Source: Acanthornis magna
Taxonomy: Eukaryota; Chordata; Aves; Passeriformes; Acanthizidae
Length of the DNA stretch: 64,000 bases
Direction of reading: 5' to 3'
Assembly: GCA_036785705.1 (NCBI GenBank)
Contig: JAWUZG010000032.1
Span: forward strand, 11,798,001-11,862,000
In this document: piece after piece, positions 53,426-64,000 of the stretch
How the letters are laid out: every line of letters begins with the position of its first letter
Position numbering within the stretch: position 1 is the stretch's first letter
The notes under the pieces: generated by a model
The model's database searches: none
What the model was told of the DNA's origin: nothing
What the model saw: only the letters and a program-made list of their open reading frames with translations
Position numbers and translations under genes: made by a program

Positions 53426-56400
53426 GTAAGGACGCGGCCCCTCGGCCCCTGCCGCCCCCTGCTCCCCCGGCGGGGTGCCGGCCCTCCGGCCTGGCCGCGG
53501 CGCTGCCCCTCGGCTGCCCCTCGGCCGGGCAGGTGCGATCGCGGCGGGCGAGGCGAGGGCCGGGCCCTCGGAGGGTGAGCGCTGCCGCGGGACGGACCTG
53601 CCGGACCCGGAGCCGCCCGGGGAAGTGCGGTCAGAATCCCTCGGGACTGTGCTTTACTTCCTTAAATGAACTGACATGGGAAATTCCTTCCTTTGTGGGC
53701 TTGTTCGGGTTTTTTTTTTAGTATCATCCTCTGTGAAATCCTATCCCTGCGGAGTTATAGCTGAGCTCCCCTCCTTGCTTCAGCAACATTTCTGTGCTGG
53801 TGGGATTGTCCTTGTCACAGAAAATAAGACTTTTACAGCCTTTACTGGCCAAACGCCGTATGACTGATAGTTCAGTGGAAAAAACATCTTCTAGAGTATT
53901 TCTGCTTGGAGTACTTTTGCAGGCTGCGGTTTTGGAGAGCAGCGTGTGTCACTGTGATGTACAACTAAAAACCAATCCCCCATTCCTGTAACTTGCATTC
54001 GTTTCAGAATAGGAAAACTCAAAACGGTTCGTCCCCTTAATGGTCTTGAATACGACTTGCAGTGCAGCAGATATATTGTTGGTGCTTGCCTGGTACTTAG
54101 GTCTCCGGTTCTGAACTAGTAAATGCCACCAGAGGCCTTGGAGGATGGAGATAGCTGAACTAATAGATGACTGGTTCTGTAAAGCGATGGTTGTTAATCT
54201 GTTGTTTCAGGGAAATGCTGGTGACTGCCAGCCCTGTTTTTACAAAGGTGCACAGAAGTAGTATGTCGTGACTTGTGCCTTATCGTGCTCCCGGAGAGAA
54301 CAGACCTTTGAGGCGACCTAATTTCTTACAGTTCAGTTGGCATCGCTGGGCTGCGGGGCGGCCTATGGACTGGGTTCACAGCCATCCGAGTACAAAGGTT
54401 GGCCGTGGGACCGAGTCTTCCTTCTGTTGCAAGTGTGACAAATTAACAGGGTGGAGATGAACTCGTGAGTTAAATGTCATCTGCGCTTTTTAACTTTAAT
54501 TTTTAGTGAAAAAAGCCTAACAAAAATAGTAGTCTTTTAATTTTTAAAATCTTCATTTTGAAAATTTAAACGTATAAGCGAATGTCTTGCAGTATTTGTT
54601 TAAATATAACAAAACTGCTAACAGGCAAGTTAACTCTTAAATGTGTGGTTTATAAAATAACTGCAAAAGAAAGGTCTCAGTGTTGTTGAGGAGGGAGAGT
54701 AGTACCAAAATTCTCAGAGCACAAGTTCCAAATCTCTGATGTTGCTTTTAATAATGTAGAAATTAAGATTTAGCTGGACTGCATTTTTACTGGATGCGTT
54801 TTTAATGTGTCTCAGTTAATAAACTATTTAGTGAAGGTACAGTTATGCCTTTGACTGTGGAGCGATAAAGCCAGCAGTGCGAACATAAAGGCAATAAACT
54901 TTCCTGCAAGGCTGAATAGCTTTCTGAATTAAAACCATGTCAGTATTAGCTTGCAGAAATTCTAAGTAAGTTGAACTAATTTCCCCACCCCCATTATTTC
55001 TAGTCAGAGTGGGCATTCCTCTATAATCTGCACTAAGTACTGTGTCCTTCAGCCTCCGGCATTGCCATGTGCCTTTGTTTTGATAATGGGTCAGTATTTT
55101 GACCCATTAACAATAATGTTCTCATAAGGAAGGTGAAATAGTGCTTTCTTGTGCCTGGTGTGCCAGGGTGGAGAAGGCTTTGTGACCCAATCTAGCCTTC
55201 ATATTTTTGTGGTATTTGGTAACACTGGTCTGGAGGAAAGATTTCAGGTTTTAGAAAATTTGACAGTCTTATGAGTGATGTGGCAAAGTAGAGTAGGGAC
55301 TAACTTTTTATCAGTACAAAAGGTGAAAGCGTGAGATTAAGCTGGCAGGTTCAAAATGAACAAAAGGGGTGTGTTTTTGGTTTTGACCCAATGTGTGGTT
55401 AGTTAAGCTTTGGAAATCCTTTCTGAAGCATGTGGATATTTAAAGTTTACAGGGACTTGAAAAGCAGCTGGACAAATTAATGGAAGAAAAATCCACTAAG
55501 GCTGACTTGTGTAGAGTACCTCAAGAAGCTCAGGGAGTCACCAAGCTGAGCACAGAGCCTGGGACAATAAACTGGGAAAGTACTGTCAATTATTTATCAA
55601 ATGTTTATATTAATTTCAGGCATTGACATAGTGCAGATGGCAGACCTGCTATCTGACCCAATAGGGCTGCTGAAAATTGTTCATTTGAAGTAAGTGTTTG
55701 AGAACAGCTGAACCAAAGGGACCAGGTCTAGAGATAGCAACTCTAGGTGATAATTCTCAGGAAATGATTATGAGTCACCATCAAACTGGAAGTCAGTTTA
55801 AGTGGTGCCGGGAGCAGTTCTGGCACCTTTGTACTTGTCATTGATGTCTTTGATAACAGAATTAGCACAAAATCCGAAGGAAACTGAGGAGGGCTTTCAG
55901 ACTGTTTTTAATGCTCTGCTGTGGAGGACAAGAGGTTTTTGGTAAGTTCGAAGGCAGTATTTGAGTACTAGATACTATTTTCAGGAAGGAGATCCCATAA
56001 TGAAGGTGAGTAAAGTCGACTTGGCAGTAGTGCTGTGGAAGCAGATCTGAGGGTTATGTGGGATCGCAGTAAGCACAGGGATGCACTAGTGTTGAAGTTC
56101 AGAATTTAGCTTCTCGTACTAGTGCAGTTTAAGTTAACAGAATATGTCCAGTTTTGGCCACAGCCTGTTATGAAAGATAAATGTAAATGTCTCTATCTAC
56201 CAGAAATGGTCACCAAGGCTTAGGAAGGTTTTGGAAAATGTATGTACAGAGTCTATGTCTCTTTGGAAAGTGTGTTCCACAAAGGCTAGACAAGCTCATT
56301 TCCAGCAGAAAGAGATGGGATGAGGAGACAGGAAGATACTACTGTCTTGCCATTAGTGAGAAGTGGTCTGTGTTCTTCTGTTAGTGACTGTATCGAAAAA

Positions 56401-59400
56401 GATGAAACTAGTTTGCGCCAAAGACTTGATGAAGTTCTTAAAATCTGTTATGCCTTAGGGAAAACTGAAAGAAGCTGAGGTTGTGCAATCTCATTTCTGT
56501 GAAGGTTTTTGAAAGTCAAATAGGACTTGTGTTAAGGATATATTAAAAACATTCCTCAAAACTGTTTTACTTGTTCTCACGCAGGGGCTTGAGCTTGATG
56601 ATTTCTTCAGGTGCTGTCTATATTTGGGATTGAGTTTATGTGGAAAAAAGTAGTTTCAGTCCTCAAAAAATTCACAGTTTCTGTGATAAAGTCCTAGAGG
56701 CTTTCAATTGCTGGTCACCTCATGTTACATCTTAAGGCATTTGGTTTTAAAATAATTGGTGCTGAGGCAAACTACTGTGTTTGACAGCAGAATGTTGTGG
56801 TTTAGGAGTATAGCCTGTAATACTGTAGGAAATGTAGGTGTAGGACCATACTGTGATTTAAACAAGGAAAATCAGAGGCCTAAAACCTGAGGTATTCATC
56901 ATCTCCTGTAGAGTATACTCTGTGTGGCTTCATAACTTGTGTCCTCGTGTTACAGCATCTTTAGGTCTGAAATACTTTTAAGAAGGACTTTTTAAAATTT
57001 TAATCTTTTTTAAAAAGAAAGATTGCCAAATATCATATGTTTCTCATTTTATATCCACTTTTTGAAGTATGCATAGGCATTTCTAAATGGCAACATTGTA
57101 ACATAGCTTGCCATCTATTTGAGTTTCTACTTTGTTATTTCTTGGAATGATTGTTTTATGTTTGTCCTAAATACTAGTGACAGTGACTTGTGTTTCTGAA
57201 GTATTGATAGATACTATATTAATATGAAGAACATATTGGAAAAATCTAGTTTTGACCTGGTGACTGTGGCTGAATCTTCCCCTCCCCCAAAAAAACCCCA
57301 ACAAAAGCAGCAGTTTTGCAAAGCTCACTGTGAAGTATGAGCAGATCAGCAGCCTTCATGGTTTTTACTAAGGCTCTGATGTCAAGAAAAAGACAGATAA
57401 ATCTATGGGCTCTTTAGTCTCTGCTAGGATGATTTCTTTAAGTAATGACCATATAGAGTCAATATATGTATTTTATTGAGGAGTGCATGGTATAGCTGTC
57501 TTTTGATAAGTGACCATCATAGAATAGCTATTTAAAAAAAATGGATTTAGCCAAAGCGAGTTCTTGCCTTTTTGTTGTTGTTGTTATTGTTGAGCTGTGT
57601 GCAGAACCAGAGCAGAGCCCGAAGAGGCTGAGGAGGGCTGGGTCGGATCGGTGCTGCTGCTGTGCTGTGGTGCTGCAGCTCCAAGGCAAAGCCTGTTGCC
57701 ATCTGGGGACAGCCTGGTCTTGCAGAGGTGGTTTGGGACTCCCTGCTGCACGCTGACTTTTTCCTGCTGAAAAGGGAGTTGCAGCCAGATGACATTTAAG
57801 CTGCAAGACACAGTGCCGGCTGCAGCTCCTGTAGGCATGTGTGAGATATGTGAGCTAAACTGCAGCTACTGTCAGTAGCAGGGCATGCATGAACGCTTGA
57901 TTAAGTGCAGGCTGGTGTCTGGCTGCTGTGGCTGTGCGGCAATCGTACCCAGGCGTGTCGCTCCTCAAGTGCTTCTGTCGAGCCAAGGGTCCTTCCTCAT
58001 CCGGTGAATGCTTCCTCTCCCTCTGCAAGTGTGGGAATGAAGGGCAGTTTCTGCTTGCTCCAGCGAATGAGAGATGGATGAGGCATCTGGAATTAAACTT
58101 CACTTTTCATATGCACAGCTCGCAGTGCAGAATGTGGCAAGTCTCCAAACTGGGATCTGGTCCTGGCTGTGCCAAATGGAAGAGTCATGAGCACTGCCAG
58201 AACTGGGGTGGGCACATCCACTGGGGTGATGCACCTTTTGGGGATTGATCTACTCTCAGAAAAATTAAAAGAAAAGTTCTCAGTTTTGAGCTGAAAATCA
58301 GCCCTGGGTTTGTAAATGCTCAACAAAAGGCCTTATTTATCATAAAAGAAAACTTTTTTTTTTTTTTTAAAGAAACATGCCTTAAGAGAGCTTGCTGAAT
58401 TAATTTTGCAAAGGTAGTTAAACAGACAATTAAATTAAGAGTATTATTTACATAGCGGATAATTGTTTCATGAGTGAATTTGTTTTCCTTGTAATTAACA
58501 AGACTTAGCAGACTGATTTGAAATTTCTGGAGAAAAGAAGGAGAAGTAGGGAATTTAACAAAGCCAGTTGTTCACAAAAGTCTCTTCAATACTAGCAAGA
58601 TCTCTGGCTGTATTTTACAAAAACAGCAGCAACCTTCTGAATTATATCTAAATGTTTGTATGGATCCTTCAAGCCTGAGCTGAAGCCATGTAAATATTGT
58701 TGCTTTTTGCATTTTGAGCAAGTTCAGCTTGTGATTTGTAGAGTCCAGAGCTCCATCCCTCTCATCTGCTGTATTATCTTTGTTGTCATGCACTCAGCAA
58801 GGTTTTGATCATGTCAGGGGCATTCTCAGTGCTCCAGATCCAAAGGCGCCCAACTGTGAGGTGATACTGTAGTAGCCATGTTTAGGAAGAAGCTGTGGGA
58901 GGACAGCATGTCCTTCTCCAGTCCTCAGGTATGACCTGCCAAGGAGGTCATGCCTGTGGTGGGCTGACGACACCCCTTTCCAAGTTCACATTTGTGCTTC
59001 GCTCTTTCCTCATTTATTCAAGTGCAGCCCACCACAGCTTCTCTGTAGTAGTGGAGTTAATAGCAATAAAACCCTTTCACAAAGTCCTCCATGCCAAAGA
59101 TGGGCAATTTCACTGTCTTCTTTAGTCTTGTTTTGGTGTGCAGGCACACCAAACCTGCCTATCGTGGCACTCTGCTTGTTTTAGGGGAGGCATTGGAGAG
59201 TTTCGTGGGAGGGATGCTCTGTAGCCGCTCATCCAATTCAAGGTTTAGCAGCATGCAGTAACCTCTCGTGCTGTTGTCCTTGCTTATGCACTGCACAGTT
59301 TCCAGGACAGGGAGCAGAGCATTCAGGAATGAAGAATCTGACAAACATTTTTGATGACTTTAGTTTTAACAGTTCTGCCGGGTTGCAGTTTTGTGAGCAG

Positions 59401-62400
59401 CTGGGCTGAGGTAATTGCCTGCCGGACACTGAAAGGAGGAAATCTTAATGGCTGCATCTTCTGTGCCCTTCCCAGTGGTGTGGATGGTCTTGGAGCTCCT
59501 TCACACCTCAGTGCAAACTGCTGGCTCTGCAGAAAGAACCAGATCTCATGGCCTTTCTCTTTTCCATATCCATGCTGCAGAGGTAGAGCAGAAGCGATGA
59601 GGGAAGGCAGATGAGAGGTGATAAGTCATTGCCATTCAGGTCACCCTCTCTCAGGAGGCCACAACATTTTTTGCAGTCTCTGAGACCTGTGTAACCTTCA
59701 TTGCCTCTACCAAAAGTTAGAAAAATGCCTCAAACATACACACATAAAGAGAGTATGTGGGGAGTTTAATAGAATCATAGAATCACAGAATGGCCTGGGT
59801 TGGAAAAGACCCTGAAAATGATCTAGTTCCAATCCCCTGCTGTGAGCAGGGACATGCAGGCGGAATCATACACAAGGAGAGTCATAGAAGTAGGATGGGA
59901 AAGGGTTGTAAAAGATTGTGGACTTCAGAGAGTCCTAGGATAATATGGACTTTCATTACCGTGTAAAGATAAAAACACTTGGGTTTAGTACATGTGGTGG
60001 TTTTGTGGGTGAGAATGAGTTTATTTTGTGGGGGGTTATTTTGTTTTTATTTTTGGGGTTGGTTTTTTTTTTCTTCTTTTTGTTACCTGGAATCCTTTAC
60101 AAAAATAGGAAAACTAATGACACAAATCTTTGTCTCATTCTCTAGGCTCCTATTGACTTATTTTTTCAGTGTTTGCTGATTGCTTTAAAGCCTTGGCAGT
60201 GTTCATGCAGGCAGCCTTTATGGCAGGTGCTTGCGTACACAAATGGCTTTCTGCAGTGGATTGTATCTCTGCTGCACAGCAAGGAGTGTTACTTACGTGG
60301 ATGTGCCAGGAATTATGCTGTTTGTCCTTCTCTCATACTTGTTGGCTTGCTTTTCGAGAAAAGTGCTGCTGGGCCTGTTAGTCCTCCTCTTCCGATTTTT
60401 TTCCAAAATAGAGCCTCTAATGGTTTTTACAGATTTTAGTAACTGATCTTCTTTTGACTGTGGTTAAGAGCATTGCTTCAAATTTCAAAGTTCTTGGGAA
60501 ACAGAAGAGAGACTGACTGTCGTATTTGTGTTGAATTGGAGCTGTTGGGAACAAAGCACTCCTGTTTCTTCTGTACACATGCAGTTTTGCAGATGGTGGG
60601 ATGATCTCTGTCTTCGGTTGTCATCCCATTACCTGCTCTTGCATCTTCTCAAACACCTGAAATTCGTTTTGGTCAGACACTCAATCTTGGATTATTTTGA
60701 CCTTGAGATAGTGATTGGTTCACTGCATGAATGTCCTCTATTAAAATATTCTCTTTTTGTGTGTTTGGATATGCACTATGGGTTTTTGAAAAAGTCTTAC
60801 ACCTTAGTATTTTTTTAGTCATTTATGCAAGAACAAATTTTAAGCTTTAAGGGAATGATGTTTTTTCAAATACTTTTTGTGTCATATTCTGATGGTAATC
60901 TGAAACAAATTTTAGATCTTGTTTTATGTTTTTACGTACAGTTTTATGTCCTTTCAAAGGAAAAAGATTATTTCTTACTAACCCAGGGAGAGGAATCTTA
61001 GCCATGAAGTTTTTTAGCCTTTTATCATGCTGTACAAGTCATGTCTTGCTCAAAAGGTCAACACCCACAGAACATGTTTTTTTACAGTTCAGTGGTCTAA
61101 GTAGCTGCTTTTCTTGTGGCTGTAGGAATCTTTCCTATTGTCAATGAACACGCGGTCTTTTGATGACATGACATCTGATGCTGTGGGTATTTCTGGGTTA
61201 CATGCTAAATTATATATATTCAACACCAATGCAGCAATGATAAACATAATGTGTTGACCATATACTCGTACAGATTATTCTCTTCCAGTTTAAATTCTTG
61301 CAGCTTTTTCCAGTTTTGCATACATATATGCATTTTTGTCAAATCTTACATGACATTTCTTTTAACTTGGAACTGAAAATAGTTTATTTTAGCAAATGTT
61401 GGAGTTTAGCTTCTTTGTTTCTGTTGCTACAGAGTTCTGTGTCTGTTCAAGTAGTAGGTCAGCCTAGCAGGGGTTATAATATATAAAGTTGGTTCATAGA
61501 CTTTTTTAAAATTGCCCTTTGCAGCTTCCTTTACAGTCTGGGATCAGTTACTGATCTCTTTAGAAGGAGAAATATTTTTTATGCCGTAAAAAAATGTAGT
61601 TCTATTATTTCCGTTTTTTTAGATTTTTTTTTTTTTTAATAACAGCTTGGCATTTCAAGTGAGCAATAAGTACTGACTGCTTGAGTACGCAGGATAGAAG
61701 TGGAAATTTATATGATTTAAAAAAAAACCAAAACAGCTGTTTGAGATAAGTTGTTTTCTGTATTAATCCTGGTCTCTTTACAAATCCCTTTGGGAGAGAA
61801 GAGGGCAGACAAAAGGCACTTCATGTCATTGGCGTGTTTACTGAGTGACTCTGCTGCTTTAGCCCCAGGGAGGAGATAGAAGCAGGGGAGCGGGGAAACC
61901 ACTGGGAAGAGGAGGAGTATTTTGAGGTGAGCTCCTTCTTGACAAACCCATGAAGGCTGAAGGGTGGTGCCGATGTGGGAAAGTCTGAGGAGCTGAGAGG
62001 ACCAAAGGGACCCCAACAGGAGGAAACACTTGAAGATTGTAGTAGAAGAAAAATACTATTTTGACTGCTTTTATGCAAAACAGGTTAGCATCAGGGGCTG
62101 TCCTTCCTACCATGCCTGGGCAGGACTTAAAGCCATGCTTTCCTCATCAAACGGAAGAGGCTGCCTGATTCCTGTACATGTCCAGGCACTGGCCCTGGGT
62201 GTGCCTGCTGTGGGTGTAAGACCACAAGGCCTTACAATTTGGGCTAAGTATTTCACCCCAAGACAGGTAAAGATTTTGGAGTGACATCTGAAGATGTGCT
62301 CAGGTGTGGTTAGTGGTAATTAATGAAAGCTAATTGGCTCATATTTTTCTAGGACTCAGCATGTTCTCTCTAGCACCCTCATTTCCATTGGTCATCTTGT

Positions 62401-64000
62401 AGGAAATATTGAAGGAGTTTTTAGGGGATCCAGGTAAGACAGGAGCCTTCTTGAAAGGAGCTGTTACTTCCTCCACTGTACATACTTAAAGGAAGAAATA
62501 GGAATGGACAAGATGCAGCTGTGTGTGAGGCTGCTGTAGCTTTGTTTTGTTTAGTTTGATCAGCTGCTTCATTTTAAATTCATGGCATAATTTTGTGAGA
62601 AACATCTTACAGGCAGGCAAACCCACAAAACTCTAACCAGTAATCTCCAGTCTGACAATGAAGGAGGAACATCTGTGTGATGAAGAGGACTTCTTTCCCA
62701 AGTGTTTAATTTTATTTTGTTTCAGGCCTTTGTATAAGGAAAAGCTGTGTAACTGTCACACATCTAAAGACAGAGAAGAACTGAGTTGAATGTGAAATAA
62801 TAGCCACATTTTCAGAAAAAACAATTTTATGTTGTGAGAAATTAGCCTAGTAATATTAGCAAGCATTTAAACAATGTTTGCTGATTGGTGGGGGTGCTGT
62901 TTATTTTTGAAGCTTGTGTTTTAGCAGACTTCAAGTTACTGCTGTTGAAAAAGAAGGGTGTTTTCTTCCTTTTTTCTGACAAATCACCACTTTCCTCAAG
63001 CTTCTTACCACTTCCCTCATGCATCTATGCTGTATTTCTAATACAGGCTAAAAGCTTATACAAGTACCAAGGGAAGAAAAGAAAACCCATTGTGCAGACG
63101 GCACAATTTTTATACTGCTGTTAAGGTCTTCACATCTCTTTCAACGCTAATAAGAAGAAAATGTGGGAGCAGAATGAAGGATTTTTGAAAGTCTGAGAAG
63201 CTGAGAAGCATTTCCCCTTTTTCAGGTACCAGACTGTCTTCTAAGGGCTTCCACCCAGCTGGGACAGGAATGGCATGGTATGGAGCTTGGGCGCTGCAGG
63301 CTATAGCAAGTAATCGGATGCAGACCTTGGTTCAGTGATAGCTGATATCACCTCTTTGCACTGTTGCATGTAATGGTAGTCAAATTTTGACCCAGATGCA
63401 TGTGATAGCATTAATTTGGAGTTCAGCGGAGTGTAGAACATAATGAATGCTCCAGTGTATGTTGTTACCTTGTCACCTGGATTGGCTTCCTGGGTTGCAT
63501 CGTGTGCTGCCCATCGTTCATCTGCCTGGATCCCTCAGGTGCAATCTGGATCCTTGGTGCTTCATGTGCTGATATTTGTAGATGGCTTCACAGTGTGTCT
63601 CCCTCTGGATCAGACTTCTTTTCTCAGGATCAGCTTCTGCCCTTAATGAAGCCCTGTGTAAGTTATTCCCAGGACACATGCCCCCCTTTTTTTTTTCTTT
63701 TTCATTTTTGTTACTACTTCCAGGATATCCTGCCCTTTGTGTTTCACAACTTGCTGGCAATGGGAAGGATTTGCATGGCGTCAGTCCTACAGATGAGCAT
63801 GCACCTTCGCATACTCTTTTTGGACTGCATATACCAAGACAGATTGCAAATGGAGTTTGTACAATAGAGCAAGTAAAACTGGCTGCATCAGTGTGGTTTT
63901 CTGAGGATGAAAGAGATGCTGGCTTTTGCTTTACTTATCAGCCAGGCTTGGTGTCTAGTCAAAAGGGTAGTGGAGAAATACAGGGCAGAACATCTGGTAG
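53426..64000 (+). other. Probable first intron of the downstream gene (to window end)
   Basis: I searched for a MYO6-like first coding exon and found none. The region has one clear CR1 fragment (59,768-59,865), T-rich tracts, and a more mixed-composition patch at about 57,590-58,260. That patch holds a 106-codon Cys/His-containing open frame with no recognisable family. It may contain intronic enhancers, which cannot be called from one sequence. Confidence 0.5.
59768..59865 (-). repeat. CR1 LINE 3' fragment
   Basis: Reverse-complement CR1 end: 'agaatcatagaatcacagaa', 'ggcctgggttggaaaagacc', 'atgatctagttccaatcccc', 'tgctgtgagcagggacatg'. Well preserved. Confidence 0.93.

Larger units (their letters stand above)
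52550..53620 (+). promoter_or_regulatory. CpG-island promoter, probably MYO6
   Basis: CpG-dense, GC-rich DNA peaking at about 53,150-53,600, with GC-box-like runs and a CRE-like TGACGTC at 53292-53298. It lies about 13 kb downstream of SENP6 on the same strand. In vertebrates I know, the gene after SENP6 in this orientation is MYO6 (myosin VI). The gene identity comes from synteny only. The long open frames across the island on both strands are composition artefacts. Confidence 0.8.

Noticed and set aside
52537..53721. 394-codon open frame on the + strand and a 271-codon antisense frame (52604-53419) across the CpG island
   Set aside because: Low-complexity Ala/Pro/Arg/Gly composition in all frames of a CpG-dense region, where stop codons are rare. 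No domain, and the frame crosses the probable first-exon donor.
57928..58248. 106-codon Cys/His-containing open frame in the probable MYO6 intron
   Set aside because: The cysteines have no regular zinc-finger spacing. There is no homologue I recognise and no splice context; it is likely due to locally higher GC.
1..64000. tRNA, rRNA, CRISPR or prokaryote-like operon
   Set aside because: No tRNA boxes, rRNA cores or regularly spaced repeats were seen. Gene structure is split by GT-AG introns throughout.

Overview
This is a vertebrate nuclear window, almost certainly from a bird and probably a neoavian or passerine. Intergenic and intronic DNA is AT-rich, the CR1 LINE fragments carry the bird-type 3' end (an ATTCTGTG-like tail), and there is one avian LTR-type dispersed repeat. 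No bacterial or viral operon, tRNA, rRNA or CRISPR array is visible.

Positions 1-39,340 hold the 3' three quarters of SENP6, the nuclear SUMO-chain protease of the Ulp2-like (SENP6/SENP7) group, on the + strand. I could join 19 coding exons from 2,954 to the stop at 39,011. Every junction keeps frame, giving a 991-residue partial product that includes the whole split catalytic domain. The catalytic His is in the exon at 27,737, the Asp in the exon at 36,031, and the oxyanion Gln and nucleophilic Cys in the exon at 36,288. About the first 150 codons lie upstream of the window. Residue numbers below count from the first complete codon in the window, not from the true start.

Within SENP6 several things are unusual. 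The exon at 14,483, which encodes a SUMO-interacting motif, is preceded by two decayed tandem copies of itself. The exon at 12,665 begins with a compact C-x2-C-x9-C-x2-C segment that an internal acceptor could remove. The first exon in the window is a 21-nt microexon. The intron at 23,336-24,188 holds an in-frame open segment behind a good acceptor. The last intron holds an isolated, very GC-rich CpG island.

Positions 39,340-52,500 are intergenic, with several CR1 fragments, one of them flanked by a 67-68 bp direct repeat. Positions 52,550-53,620 form a strong CpG island ending in a good splice donor. I read it as the promoter and non-coding first exon of the next gene. By conserved vertebrate synteny (SENP6 followed by MYO6 on the same strand) this is probably MYO6, but no MYO6 coding exon is in the window. 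Positions 53,426-64,000 would then be its first intron.
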